From positions 124,001-188,000 of the forward strand of contig JAJRRU010000003.1 in NCBI GenBank assembly GCA_024279135.1: a stretch of DNA of 64,000 nt, given 5' to 3'. The notes under the pieces were generated by a model. The model ran no database searches, was not told the origin of the DNA, and saw nothing but the letters and a program-made list of their open reading frames with translations. Both the position numbers and the translations under genes were made by a program. Origin of the DNA: Alphaproteobacteria bacterium (GTDB lineage Bacteria > Pseudomonadota > Alphaproteobacteria > Rhodospirillales > Casp-alpha2). This document shows positions 44,778 through 54,407 of this stretch, in pieces (within the stretch, counting starts at the first letter, position 1; each line of letters opens with the position of its first letter).

Positions 44778-45860
44778 TTATCCACACTGGGCGCGCTGGC
44801 GTAAAACATGGTCGGCCAGAACACAAGCCATCATGGCTTCACCGATAGGCACGGCACGAATGCCCACACAAGGGTCGTGGCGGCCCTTGGTGGAAACTTC
44901 GATTTCGGTGCCCTGTGAATCGATGCTTTTGGTCGGGATCATAATAGAGCTGGTCGGCTTGACCGCAAAGCGCACGATGATGTCCTGGCCGCTGGAGATG
45001 CCACCCAGGATGCCTCCGGCATTGTTGGATTGGAATATGGGGTTGTCGCCGGACATGCGTATTTCGTCGGCATTTTCTTCACCGCGTAACGTCGCCACAG
45101 CCATACCGGCACCAATTTCGACACCTTTAACAGCGTTGATGCTCATCATGGCAGCCGCCAGATCGCCATCCAGTTTGCCATAGACCGGCGCCCCGAGACC
45201 AGCCGGAATTCCCGAAGCGTGGACTTCTATGGTGGCACCGATCGATGAGCCCTGTTTGCGAATTTTGTCCAGATAGACTTCCCAGGTTGCCGCCATGCGC
45301 GTGTCGGGACACCAGAACGGATTGTTCTCTATTACCCGCCAGTCCCAGGCCTCGCGGTCGATGACGTTTTTACCGATCTGGACTAACGCGCCCCGGATGG
45401 TGACCTGATCGCCGATAATGTGTTTCAGGATCTTTCGTGCGATGGCACCGGAAGCTACTCGCAGGGCGGTTTCTCTCGCTGAAGAACGCCCGCCACCGCG
45501 ATGATCACGAATGCCGTATTTAGCCATGTAGCTAAAATCGGCGTGACCGGGGCGGAACTGGTCCTTGATCTGGTCATAGTCTTTGGAACGCTGGTCCTCA
45601 TTACGGATCAGCAGGCCGATGGGGGTTCCCGTCGTCAGGCCATCCATAACACCGGACAGGATTTCGACAGTGTCGCTTTCTTGCCGTTGGGTGGTGAATC
45701 GCGACTGGCCGGGTTTGCGCTTGTTCAGATATCGCTGGATATCATCCACGGTCAGGGCAATTCCGGGTGGTGTGCCGTCCACCACACACCCAATGGCCGG
45801 GCCATGGCTTTCACCGAAGGTCGTCGTGCGAAACAGGTGACCGAAGGTATTATGTGACAT
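44778..45860 (-). CDS. aroC: Chorismate synthase
   Basis: 360 residues. It removes phosphate from EPSP to form chorismate using reduced FMN. Signatures: [19 protein letters not shown] near residue 16, [23 protein letters not shown] near 120, and [17 protein letters not shown] near the C-terminus. fabI lies 33 bases upstream on the same strand. Confidence 0.97.
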   Translation of the reverse strand: MSHNTFGHLFRTTTFGESHGPAIGCVVDGTPPGIALTVDDIQRYLNKRKPGQSRFTTQRQESDTVEILSGVMDGLTTGTPIGLLIRNEDQRSKDYDQIKDQFRPGHADFSYMAKYGIRDHRGGGRSSARETALRVASGAIARKILKHIIGDQVTIRGALVQIGKNVIDREAWDWRVIENNPFWCPDTRMAATWEVYLDKIRKQGSSIGATIEVHASGIPAGLGAPVYGKLDGDLAAAMMSINAVKGVEIGAGMAVATLRGEENADEIRMSGDNPIFQSNNAGGILGGISSGQDIIVRFAVKPTSSIMIPTKSIDSQGTEIEVSTKGRHDPCVGIRAVPIGEAMMACVLADHVLRQRAQCG

Positions 45861-45893
45861 GGTAACCCTTTATTCTGGACCCATGATGCGGGG

Positions 45894-46706
45894 TCAAACC
45901 ACGGAGATGTCCGGTGCGTCAACGGCTTTCATGCCGACAATGTTGTAGCCGCAATCCACGTGATGGGTCTCGCCGGTAACGCCACTGGACAGGTCTGAAA
46001 GCAGATAAATACCGGCACCGCCAATATCATCCATATTGACGTTGCGGCGCAAGGGCGAGTTGTATTCATTCCATTTCAGGATGTAGCGGAAATCGCCGAT
46101 ACCCGATGCTGCCAGAGTTTTCATGGGACCGGCCGACAGGGAATTGATGCGAATGTTTTTCTTGCCCAGATCCTCGGCCAGATAACGCACACTGGTTTCA
46201 AGTGCTGCCTTGGCTACGCCCATAACGTTGTAATGTGGCATGACCCGTTCTGCACCATAATATGTCAGCGTCAGGATGCTGCCGCCCTCGGGCATCAGGG
46301 CTTCGGCATGTTGACAGACCTGGGTGAAGGAAAAACACGATACAGCCATGGTTGCGGTAAAGTTGTCGGCCGAGGTATCAATGTAGCGGCCCTTTAATTC
46401 ATCTTTATCCGAATAGGCGATGGCGTGAACAACGAAGTCCAGCTTGCCCCATTTCTGGGCTATTTCAGCGAAGGTCGCTTTCAGGCTGTCGCTATCGGTT
46501 ACATCACACGGCATGGTCAGGGTACTGCCTAAAGTTTCGGCCAGCGGTATGACGCGTTTCTTCAGGGCATCTCCCTGGTAGGTAAACGCCAGCTCCGCGC
46601 CGTGTTCATGGGCGGCTTTTGAAATCCCCCAAGCAATAGAGCGCTCGTTTGCGACGCCCATTATCAGTCCTTTTTTGCCTGCCAGAATTGAACCTGTGGT
46701 GGTCAT
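45894..46706 (-). CDS. fabI: Enoyl-[acyl-carrier-protein] reductase
   Basis: 270 residues. It performs the NADH-dependent last reduction step of fatty-acid elongation. GVANERSIAWGI is the FabI nucleotide loop. The catalytic Tyr/Lys lie in TYYGAERVMPHYNVMGVAKAAL (Y-x6-K spacing). AAGGA lies about 9 bases before the ATG. Confidence 0.96.
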   Translation of the reverse strand: MTTTGSILAGKKGLIMGVANERSIAWGISKAAHEHGAELAFTYQGDALKKRVIPLAETLGSTLTMPCDVTDSDSLKATFAEIAQKWGKLDFVVHAIAYSDKDELKGRYIDTSADNFTATMAVSCFSFTQVCQHAEALMPEGGSILTLTYYGAERVMPHYNVMGVAKAALETSVRYLAEDLGKKNIRINSLSAGPMKTLAASGIGDFRYILKWNEYNSPLRRNVNMDDIGGAGIYLLSDLSSGVTGETHHVDCGYNIVGMKAVDAPDISVV

Positions 46707-46813
46707 GAACTTTTTCCTTAACGGTTGTTATTTAAGGCACATATCAGACCAATATAACTATCAGGCCATATTCTTTACGACAAGTGCCAGTTATCACGTT
46801 ATTGCGGTAAATT

Positions 46814-47668
46814 TCAGATTCCGGCGGTCTTGTTAAGCGGGGTTTTGGCCGGATTGATTGAGGGGACCTCTTCTGACGGGTTCCATTGGTGCATAAAACG
46901 GGTGAGTTCCCGGTTGCCATATTCGGGTAGTTGCACCATTAAAGTGACAACCTGATCCCCGAAGCCGCCATCGTTTTTGCGCATACCTTTGCCCGGCAAC
47001 CGGACGGTTGTTCCGGAACTGGCGTTTTTCGGTATCAGGATGTTTACGGCCTCACCATTGCACCCCGGAACCATGAGACGGCCTCCCAAAACCGCCAGTT
47101 TAAGGGAAATAGGTTGATCGTGCACGATATCAAAGCCGTCGATGCGGAACAGGTCGTGATCCCCGATCAATATCTCCACCAAAGCAGCACCGTCCGCTCC
47201 CCCCCCGGAGCCCGGGGCACCCTGGCCTTTTAATCTGAGCGTTTGTTTATGCCTGGTGCCGGGCGGTATGGTGACCCGGATCTTGCGTCCCGTTGTCATG
47301 CCGATGTTTTTGATACCGCCATTGACCGCATCGATGAAGTCTATGCGCAGAATATAGAATACATCGGAGCCGGCAATGCGGATGTTACCCATGTTCGTAG
47401 CTGGCCTGGTTTTCGCCTGGTTATTGGATTTTTGTACCGAAGAGCCGTTTTCATCAATATCACCCCGGTCATAACGCGCCCGGTTTTGCGGATTTGACAG
47501 GGTTGAATAGGCATTGCTGATTTTCTTGAAGACATCATCCGCGCCCCGGTCATTACGGATTTTGTCGGGGTGTTTATCACGCGCCAGGAGGCGGAACGCT
47601 TTCTTGATCTCTTGCGCAGAAGCGGATTTTTTTACACCGAGAATATCATACAGGCTTTGTGTGCTCAT
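46814..47668 (-). CDS. DnaJ/CbpA-type J-domain protein
   Basis: 284 residues. The J domain is at 5-70 with the HPD triad in DKHPDK. A short linker is followed by the substrate-binding DnaJ C-terminal domains (ITIP-like VTIPPGTRHKQTLRLKGQGAPG near 130-152, and LPGKGMRKNDGGFGD). It lacks the Cys-rich zinc finger, so it is a CbpA-like type B co-chaperone rather than canonical DnaJ. Confidence 0.9.
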   Translation of the reverse strand: MSTQSLYDILGVKKSASAQEIKKAFRLLARDKHPDKIRNDRGADDVFKKISNAYSTLSNPQNRARYDRGDIDENGSSVQKSNNQAKTRPATNMGNIRIAGSDVFYILRIDFIDAVNGGIKNIGMTTGRKIRVTIPPGTRHKQTLRLKGQGAPGSGGGADGAALVEILIGDHDLFRIDGFDIVHDQPISLKLAVLGGRLMVPGCNGEAVNILIPKNASSGTTVRLPGKGMRKNDGGFGDQVVTLMVQLPEYGNRELTRFMHQWNPSEEVPSINPAKTPLNKTAGI

Positions 47669-47718
47669 GGTTCAAGAGTGCCCGTTTCGCCCTGTTTGTG
47701 CAACGTTGTCTGGAATAT

Positions 47719-48249
47719 CTATTCAACCACTTGCCATGAGCCATCGGGTTGAAGGCACGCTTGCCCGTGGGAAATATTGGTTTTTCCGTCTTTTGTGATG
47801 GTGCTTTCAAAGTCCCGGCATTTGCTTCCGGTGGAATTTTGATAGGTGGTTTGGGGGGTGATTGAGCCGGAACTGCCCGAATCGGGGTTATTCCACAGGG
47901 AGGTTTCCCCATTCGGGTTGGAATTCATGGAAACCTGGACGACTTCTTCTGCCTGGTTGAAATTACCCCGATCAAATGACCTGCCCAGTTCCCGCCCGGC
48001 TATGGTGCCAAAAATGGCACCGAATGCCTTGGAAAGTGACTGGCCGTTGCCACTGCCGACCTTGGAGCCCAGATAGGCGCCGAGGAACATGCCTCCTATG
48101 GTTCCTGACATCTCGCCGTAACTGTTATCATCAGCGGCGCAATCGTTATTGGCGGCATCACAGTCCGTCACGCTGGATGCGCACGCCGATACGCCCAGCA
48201 TGATGGCCAAGAAGGGCACAATAATGATAGCTTTTGTTTTTATGGACAT
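47719..48249 (-). CDS. Glycine-zipper outer-membrane lipoprotein (17-kDa antigen-like)
   Basis: About 176 residues from ATG 48249. The lipobox is LGVSAC. A glycine-zipper segment follows (GTIGGMFLGAYLGSKVG, then GTIAGRELGRSFD), as in the Rickettsia 17-kDa surface antigen family. The C-terminal part, with C-x(n)-C (KCRDFESTIT, GQACLQPDGSW), is a small beta domain common in these proteins. It probably resides in the envelope. It diverges from pdxH. Confidence 0.83.
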   Translation of the reverse strand: MSIKTKAIIIVPFLAIMLGVSACASSVTDCDAANNDCAADDNSYGEMSGTIGGMFLGAYLGSKVGSGNGQSLSKAFGAIFGTIAGRELGRSFDRGNFNQAEEVVQVSMNSNPNGETSLWNNPDSGSSGSITPQTTYQNSTGSKCRDFESTITKDGKTNISHGQACLQPDGSWQVVE

Positions 48250-48294
48250 GATTTCGATACCTTGACAGCGATGGAAGTCCCGTAACATAAGACA

Positions 48295-48313
48295 GGTATA
48301 GAAATACTATACC
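48295..48313. promoter_or_regulatory. Inverted repeat in the lipoprotein/pdxH divergent gap
   Basis: GGTATAG-AAATA-CTATACC is a perfect 7-base inverted repeat. It is centred in the 86-base gap between divergent starts and includes promoter-like TATA sequence on both strands. It is a candidate operator or overlapping promoter. Confidence 0.4.
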
Positions 48314-48335
48314 ATAAAATCAGCAAAGGTGCGGC

Positions 48336-48923
48336 ATGATAAGCGAACGAGAAAATCCGATTGACCTTTTCAATGCCTGGTTCGAAGAGGCCTCCGATAC
48401 AGAGCCCAACGATGCGAATGCTCTGTCGCTTGCCACATCAACGCCGGGTGGCCTGCCATCAGTGCGTATCGTGCTGTTGAAAAGTGTGGATGATCGCGGG
48501 TTCGTTTTTTATACCAACCTGGGCAGCCGCAAGGCCCAGCACATTCAGTCCAATGCCCATGTGGCGCTGTGTTTTCACTGGAAATCCCTGCGCCGTCAGG
48601 TCAGGGTTGAAGGCCCCGTTGAGGCCGTCAGTGATGAGGAAGCCGACGCGTATTTCGATAGCCGGCCAAAAATGAGCCAGATCGGTGCCTGGGCTTCCCG
48701 ACAATCAGCCCCCCTGAAAGGTCGCTTCGAGCTGGAAGCCAGAATAGCCGAATTCACGGCGCGGTTTAATATTGGCAAGGTTCCCCGCCCGGATTTCTGG
48801 TCCGGTTACCGGGTGATCCCCCAGACCATTGAATTCTGGCAGGATCAAACATTTCGTTTGCATGACAGACTGGTCTATAGTCGTGTGGATAACCAATGGC
48901 AGACAAACCGGCTGTATCCGTGA
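48336..48923 (+). CDS. pdxH: Pyridoxamine 5'-phosphate oxidase
   Basis: 195 residues. The FMN enzyme forms pyridoxal phosphate. Blocks include [35 protein letters not shown] and the C-terminal signature [15 protein letters not shown], with [10 protein letters not shown] before it. A cation transporter gene follows after 18 bases. Confidence 0.96.
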   Translation: MISERENPIDLFNAWFEEASDTEPNDANALSLATSTPGGLPSVRIVLLKSVDDRGFVFYTNLGSRKAQHIQSNAHVALCFHWKSLRRQVRVEGPVEAVSDEEADAYFDSRPKMSQIGAWASRQSAPLKGRFELEARIAEFTARFNIGKVPRPDFWSGYRVIPQTIEFWQDQTFRLHDRLVYSRVDNQWQTNRLYP

Positions 48924-48941
48924 GGTAATTGGGTATAAAAT

Positions 48942-49901
48942 ATGTCCACGCTAGACACATCACCGCCCGTGAATACGCAACAAAATGTCACCGGACATGG
49001 CGAGGTCCCCCAGCATGTTGCCCGCTTGATGCGGTTGGCAACCTATGCTTCGGTTCTGGTTGCCTGTATTCTGATTGCCGCTAAATTCTGGGCCTGGCGC
49101 TCGACGGGGTCGGTTAGTTTGCTGTCTACCTTGATCGATTCGCTGCTGGACATGGCGGCGTCGCTGATAAATCTGTTTGCGGTTAGCCATGCTCTCGAGC
49201 CGGCCGACCGGGAGCACCGTTTTGGTCATGGCAAGGCAGAATCACTGGCCGGACTGGCGCAATCCATCTTCATTACCGGTTCCGCAGCCTTCCTGTTCTA
49301 TGAAGCCGGGGTTCATCTCGTCGATATGCGCGAAATTAAAAATACCGAAATCGGTTTTTATGTGATGGGGTTATCCATCGGGCTGACGGTACTGTTGGTG
49401 AGTTTTCAGCATTATGTCATCGCCGAGACTAAATCAGTGGCGATTATGGCCGATTCCCTGCATTACCGAATGGATATACTGGTCAATCTGGGTGTGATCG
49501 TCTCGCTGGCCCTGGTTTCCTGGCTCGGTTGGCAATGGATTGACCCACTGGTCGCGGTATTGATTGCGGGTTATATCGTATATGGTGCCTGGACAATTGC
49601 CAAGGAAGCCATGCATGTGCTGATGGATCACGAATTGCCCGATGAGGACAGATCAAAAATCAAGCATATTGCCTTGTCCCATGATTGTGTTCTCGGGGTG
49701 CATGATATCCGTACCCGGTCTTCCGGCCTCAATGTTTTTATTCAACTGCATCTGGTGCTCGATTGTGATATCACCCTGGTCGCGGCCCACGAAATTGCCG
49801 ATGATGTTGAGTTGCTGATCAATACGGAATTCCCCTCGGCGCAGGTCCTCATACACCAGGATCCGTCAGGGCTGGAGGAGAATATTCCGGTGTTTCGCTG
49901 A
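48942..49901 (+). CDS. Cation diffusion facilitator (FieF-like)
   Basis: 319 residues. There are six membrane helices (about 30-220) and a cytoplasmic C-terminal domain (about 225-310). Metal-site residues appear as LIDSLLDMAAS (D-x3-D) in TM2, HRFGHGKAES after it and ADSLHYRMDI (S/H/D) in TM5. It exports Zn, Fe or a similar divalent metal. Confidence 0.92.
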   Translation: MSTLDTSPPVNTQQNVTGHGEVPQHVARLMRLATYASVLVACILIAAKFWAWRSTGSVSLLSTLIDSLLDMAASLINLFAVSHALEPADREHRFGHGKAESLAGLAQSIFITGSAAFLFYEAGVHLVDMREIKNTEIGFYVMGLSIGLTVLLVSFQHYVIAETKSVAIMADSLHYRMDILVNLGVIVSLALVSWLGWQWIDPLVAVLIAGYIVYGAWTIAKEAMHVLMDHELPDEDRSKIKHIALSHDCVLGVHDIRTRSSGLNVFIQLHLVLDCDITLVAAHEIADDVELLINTEFPSAQVLIHQDPSGLEENIPVFR

Positions 49902-49990
49902 TCTGGAGATGGATAGTTGCATGAACATAATGTGCATAGTTCGGGGCTTTCAGATCATGAATATTCTGGCGGCTTGCGCTGGGAAAAAGT

Positions 49991-50041
49991 ACGGTACCGT
50001 GGTATAATTACTAATTAATGGATAACTGACAGTAAGAGGAG
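49991..50041 (+). promoter_or_regulatory. Extended -10 promoter and ribosome site of the stress-protein gene
   Basis: TG-G-TATAAT (50000-50008) is a consensus extended -10. It is immediately preceded by the perfect palindrome ACGGTACCGT (49991-50000), which could be an operator. AAGAGGAG (50034-50041) lies 6 bases before the ATG. No clear -35 is seen, as expected for an extended -10. Confidence 0.55.
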
Positions 50042-50047
50042 ATAATC

Positions 50048-50923
50048 ATGGCCATAAAAACAATTCTCGTGCCGTTGGATGGATCCGAGGAAGGATGTAA
50101 CGCCCTTCAAACAGCCATTATACTGGCTCGTCAATGCAAGGCGCACCTGGAAGTCGTCCATGTTCGTGCCAATCCGAAAGACGCCATTCCCCTGCTCGGG
50201 GAAGGCATGTCAGGGGCGGTTATCGAAGATATTATTCTGGCCGCCGAGAACGAAGCATCTGAGCGCTCTGCCCGGGCGCGGACCATTTATGAGGATGCCT
50301 GCAAGACCGCGGATTTCCCCCACACTGATGATGCGTCTGAGCATGACAAATTCGAAGGTCCCAGCATTTACTGGGTCGAAGAAGTCGGGCGAGAAGATGA
50401 AATAATAGCCCTGCGCGGGCGTCTTGCCGATATCATTATCGTCAACCGTCCGACCGACGATACGACCGTATCGGCCACCATGACCCTGAACGCTGCGCTG
50501 GTGGAAACCGGACGCGCCGTGCTGGTCGTGCCCCCCAATGGTACGGAAAATTTTGGCTCACGTGTGGCCATATCCTGGAATGGCAGTGCAGAGGCCGCCC
50601 GGGCCGTTGCTGCGGCCATGCCATTGATCGAGGGGGCCGAAAAAGTCATGATCTTCACCGTCAATGGCGAAGGTGACAAATCCGACGTTGCCGCCCAGTT
50701 GCGCCAATACCTGTCATGGCACGGCGTAAATGCAGAGATCGAGACGACCTGTGTGGGTGACCGCAACGTGGGCGAAATTCTGGTAACCAATTGCAGTCAC
50801 TGGAAAGCCGATGTGCTGATCATGGGGGCTTATACCCACAGCCGTTTGCGACAGCTTATCTTTGGCGGGGTGACCCGACACGTACTGTCAGAAGCCAACC
50901 TGCCGGTGATAATGGTTCACTGA
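50048..50923 (+). CDS. Tandem universal stress protein
   Basis: 291 residues containing two Usp-type units. The first (MAIKTILVPLDGSEEGCNALQTAI, about 1-145) has a long acidic insert. The second (about 160-291) ends GGVTRHVLSEANLPVIMVH, with the G-x2-G-x9-G(S/T)-like ATP-binding tail GAYTHSRLRQLIFGG. It is cytoplasmic and probably stress-induced. It overlaps the convergent MFS gene by 7 bases. Confidence 0.9.
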   Translation: MAIKTILVPLDGSEEGCNALQTAIILARQCKAHLEVVHVRANPKDAIPLLGEGMSGAVIEDIILAAENEASERSARARTIYEDACKTADFPHTDDASEHDKFEGPSIYWVEEVGREDEIIALRGRLADIIIVNRPTDDTTVSATMTLNAALVETGRAVLVVPPNGTENFGSRVAISWNGSAEAARAVAAAMPLIEGAEKVMIFTVNGEGDKSDVAAQLRQYLSWHGVNAEIETTCVGDRNVGEILVTNCSHWKADVLIMGAYTHSRLRQLIFGGVTRHVLSEANLPVIMVH

Positions 50924-52245
50924 TCGGTCCTGGGTGTGTCTTCCGTAAGCTCGACGTTCTCGGCGTTGTCAATATTCTCATTGATTTCCTGATAGGTTTC
51001 GGTGGTAAAGGCCGGGGCGATGGTCGATACTTGAATGGTCGAGTATGTGGTGTCCTGTTCATCCATGGGGGTGGCCGCACTGCGGGTCATGCGGTAGAGC
51101 GCGAATAAACCGATGGCAAAGTGGATAATGACGAAGTACCACAGGTAACCGACATTCCCGAAATAAGCCATGGCATAGGATATGATGGGCGATCCCATCA
51201 CCGCCCCAACCCCGATGATCAGGGCCAGGGTTGCACTGCCGCCCAGCATTTGATCGGATTCCAGCCTGTCGTTGGCGTGGGATACACACAACGAATACAT
51301 GGAAAATGAAAAACCACCCAGGAGAAAAAACATAATCATCGTGGGGTAGATCGAGACGGTATCCAGTGTGCTGCTGTAAAGCGGGACGAGGGCCGCACAG
51401 AAGGTTACTGCGATGATGACTTTCCGTCGATCGAAGGCATCGGATATATAACCAATGGGGAATTGCAGGATCACACAGCCCAAATAAATCAGGGATGTGA
51501 GGATCGAAATCTCGGCAATGGTGTAACCCAGCGAATACCCATACACCGCTGTCATACCAACCAACGCACCGTTTGACATGCCCACGGCAAAAGCACCGGC
51601 AACACCCAGCGGTGACAATCTGTAGAGCTCCATAATCTTGATTCTTTTAGGGGCCTCCACATTGGGTGCCTGACTAGCGGCCAGTAATATGGGCATCAAG
51701 GCCAGTGATACCAGCACCGAAGCCAGTATAAAAAGTTCAACGGATGAGGGATGAGACAGGTTGAGGAACAGCGGGCCAATGCCCATGCCACCGACCAGCA
51801 AAACAATGTAAATGGATAAAATTTTACCGCGGGTTTTATTGTCCGCCCGGTCATTCAGCCAGCTTTCGGCAATAATGAAGATTCCCGCATAACAAAACCC
51901 GGTCAACACCCGCCCGGCAAACCATACATAGGGATCAATAATCATGGCCTGGACCAGCGGTATTATAGATGCCAGAGATGCCAGTGCGGCAAATACCCGG
52001 ATATGACCCACCCGTTGCACCAGATCGATAATGGTCAGGGAACCGACCACCAGGCCGACAAAATAGCCGGACATGACATAGCCGGTTGTGGCAATGTCAA
52101 ATTGTTCAATCGAGGCCCGTAAAGCCAGCAGGGTTCCTTGCAGGCTGTTACTGATCATGACGATGAATATAGCCACCAACAATGCCCAGCAGGCTTGGGT
52201 AACGGTCAGGATCGAGGTGGTTTGAGGGGAGTTAGGATTGGCCAT
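50917..52245 (-). CDS. MFS transporter (YcaD-like)
   Basis: About 442 residues from ATG 52245; the TTG at 52287 is less likely. It has twelve membrane segments and a 50-residue acidic cytoplasmic tail. GYVMSGYFVGLVVGSL, FIIAESWLNDRADNKTRGKILSIY and YISDAFDRRKVI match the YcaD/UMF2 group. The substrate is unknown. Confidence 0.85.
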   Translation of the reverse strand: MANPNSPQTTSILTVTQACWALLVAIFIVMISNSLQGTLLALRASIEQFDIATTGYVMSGYFVGLVVGSLTIIDLVQRVGHIRVFAALASLASIIPLVQAMIIDPYVWFAGRVLTGFCYAGIFIIAESWLNDRADNKTRGKILSIYIVLLVGGMGIGPLFLNLSHPSSVELFILASVLVSLALMPILLAASQAPNVEAPKRIKIMELYRLSPLGVAGAFAVGMSNGALVGMTAVYGYSLGYTIAEISILTSLIYLGCVILQFPIGYISDAFDRRKVIIAVTFCAALVPLYSSTLDTVSIYPTMIMFFLLGGFSFSMYSLCVSHANDRLESDQMLGGSATLALIIGVGAVMGSPIISYAMAYFGNVGYLWYFVIIHFAIGLFALYRMTRSAATPMDEQDTTYSTIQVSTIAPAFTTETYQEINENIDNAENVELTEDTPRTDQ

Positions 52246-52502
52246 GGCAGCCTCATAAAAAATTCTTTTTTGCGTTATGTTTGCCAACGTTAAAGGCAGA
52301 ATTCCTATCTAGCGTGTCGTTTTGATATTTGCAATAAATTGTATTGTATTTTTGATAGAATAAATCATATTTTTCTGGTAATGCCCCGGCCAGAAACAGA
52401 GGCCGTCATCCAATTTCATTTGTCCGCAAGAAACGGATAGACCCGGATGTTCTCAGGTTCTAGGAACAGTGTCATGATTGTCATTGATGAGAGGCTTGCT
52501 TT
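52246..52502. other. AT-rich divergent promoter region
   Basis: About 257 bases between the divergent MFS and EamA genes. The part near 52320-52380 is strongly AT-rich and likely holds both promoters. No gene, strong palindrome or repeat was seen. Confidence 0.4.
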
Positions 52503-53459
52503 ATGTCGTCGCATACTCAGATAAACCAGACCATGACCACCATGGAATGGGGCTTGTTAATTTTCCTGTCAGTGCTGTGGGGCGGTTCGTTTTTCTTTAA
52601 CGGCGTTGCGGTTAAAGAGTTGCCAACTTTTACGGTGGTTGTATGCCGGGTGGCATTCGGCGCCATGATATTGTATCTGATCTTGCGCCTGATGGGCCAG
52701 AATATGCCGACCTCGCCCAGGGTGTGGGGCGCTTTTTTCGTTATGGGCTTTATGAATAATGTGGTCCCGTTTTCACTGATCGTCTGGGGCCAGTTACACA
52801 TAGGTTCAGGCGTGGCCTCGATTTTAAATGCAACCACCCCGGTGTTTGCGGTCATCATCGCCCATTGGCTGACCCATGACGAAAAGATGACACGGGGCCG
52901 GTTGCTCGGCGTTATAATCGGCTTCATAGGTGTTGCGGTCATGATTGGCGACGATATTTTCCAGTCTCTGGGGAACAATGTCATCGCACAGTTTGCCTGC
53001 CTGGGCGCGGGCATTGCCTACGCCGTTGCCGGGGTTTTCGGTCGCCGGTTCAGTGCCATGGGCATTACCCCCATGGCCACAGCAACCGGGCAGGTTACCG
53101 CGGCGAGTATTTTGCTTGTTCCGGTTATGCTGGTGGTCGATATGCCGTGGACCCTTGATGTGCCGAGCATACCGGCTATAGCATCATTGCTGGGTCTGGC
53201 GGTCCTGTCGACGGCCATTGCCTATACCATTTATTTCCGAATTCTAGCGACAGCCGGTGCCACCAATCTGTTGCTCGTTACCCTGTTGGTGCCGGTAAGT
53301 GCCATCATTCTGGGTGTGTTCATCCTCGATGAAGTGCTGTTACAGAAACACCTGACAGGCATGTTGATCATCAGTTTCGCCCTGTCAATTATCGACGGAC
53401 GCCTGTGGCACTATCTGGCAAGGCGCGTGGGGTTTGTTATAAAATCAGCAGGGAAATAA
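52503..53459 (+). CDS. EamA/DMT-family transporter
   Basis: 318 residues and ten membrane segments in two EamA repeats (about 12-145 and 160-300). LSVLWGGSFFFNGVAVKELPTFTVV and the second-repeat end LLVPVSAIILGVFILDEVL are typical. It probably exports metabolites. Its 3' end overlaps the convergent AEC gene by 23 bases. Confidence 0.89.
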   Translation: MSSHTQINQTMTTMEWGLLIFLSVLWGGSFFFNGVAVKELPTFTVVVCRVAFGAMILYLILRLMGQNMPTSPRVWGAFFVMGFMNNVVPFSLIVWGQLHIGSGVASILNATTPVFAVIIAHWLTHDEKMTRGRLLGVIIGFIGVAVMIGDDIFQSLGNNVIAQFACLGAGIAYAVAGVFGRRFSAMGITPMATATGQVTAASILLVPVMLVVDMPWTLDVPSIPAIASLLGLAVLSTAIAYTIYFRILATAGATNLLLVTLLVPVSAIILGVFILDEVLLQKHLTGMLIISFALSIIDGRLWHYLARRVGFVIKSAGK

Positions 53460-54369
53460 CAACGGGCAGAAATATCATGGCGATGAAGGTATGGAAGGTG
53501 ATGATGCTGGCCATCAACGGTGCGTCACCGCCCATCTGGCGGGCCAGAGTATAACCAGCCGAAGCGGTCGGGACCAGAGAGTAGATCATCGCCACGGCCC
53601 ACACGATGCCGGTATCCCCGGTAATGTTGAAATAAGCCAGTCCAAAGGCTACGCCCGCCGGAAAAATGAGAAACTTGGCAATGGCGGAAACCGTAAAAGG
53701 CAGGGCCGAGGTTTTCATGCTGGTAATCTTCAAATTTGCGCCAACGCATAACAAGACGATGGGCAAGGCGGCCTGTCCCAACAGGTTCGTCACGTCGTGC
53801 AGGATCGGCGTTTCGCCAATATTCAGCATATTGAACGACAGGCCAGCCGCCACGGCCAGCAACAGGGGGTTACGGATCAGGTCTTTCACCAGATTGCCAA
53901 GGACAGAACCCTCGCGGTTGTGTTGCAACATCAAGGACATGGACGTGACGACCACCAGATTGGTCGCCGGGATCAATGCTGCACTGGCCAGCAATGCCAG
54001 TGTCAAACCCTCGTTACCATACAGTCGTTCAACCACGGCTATGGCGATAAAGGTGTTGTGACGGGCACCGCCCTGCAAGACCGAGGCGATGACAGGTTTG
54101 CTCATACCCAGCATCTTGCTGGTAGAGAAGGAAAACAGGGCTGCGGCCAAAAACCCACCGAGAATGGCAAGTACATACGGCCCCAGTTGCGGCGAGGATA
54201 AATCAACCAGCGAGGTTTTGTTGAATAACAGGGCCGGGAACAGGACCCAATAGACCAGCTTGTCATTGATATTCCAGAAATCCGTACTGGGGATACCATT
54301 ACGGCGTAACAGATTACCGGTAATAATCAGGATAAAAATCGGTGCAATGGTGATAAAGATGGTCAGCAT
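53437..54369 (-). CDS. AEC-family (auxin efflux carrier-like) transporter
   Basis: 310 residues with about ten membrane segments. The N-terminus FITIAPIFILIITGNLLRRNGI and blocks GGARHNTFIAIAV and PIVLLCVGANLK match the AEC family, which in bacteria often carries malate, malonate or amino acids. It overlaps the EamA gene tail to tail. Confidence 0.88.
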   Translation of the reverse strand: MLTIFITIAPIFILIITGNLLRRNGIPSTDFWNINDKLVYWVLFPALLFNKTSLVDLSSPQLGPYVLAILGGFLAAALFSFSTSKMLGMSKPVIASVLQGGARHNTFIAIAVVERLYGNEGLTLALLASAALIPATNLVVVTSMSLMLQHNREGSVLGNLVKDLIRNPLLLAVAAGLSFNMLNIGETPILHDVTNLLGQAALPIVLLCVGANLKITSMKTSALPFTVSAIAKFLIFPAGVAFGLAYFNITGDTGIVWAVAMIYSLVPTASAGYTLARQMGGDAPLMASIITFHTFIAMIFLPVVISLLIL

Positions 54370-54407
54370 CCAGAGTATTTCCGTTCAGTTGATATCATCG
54401 CGTAATA

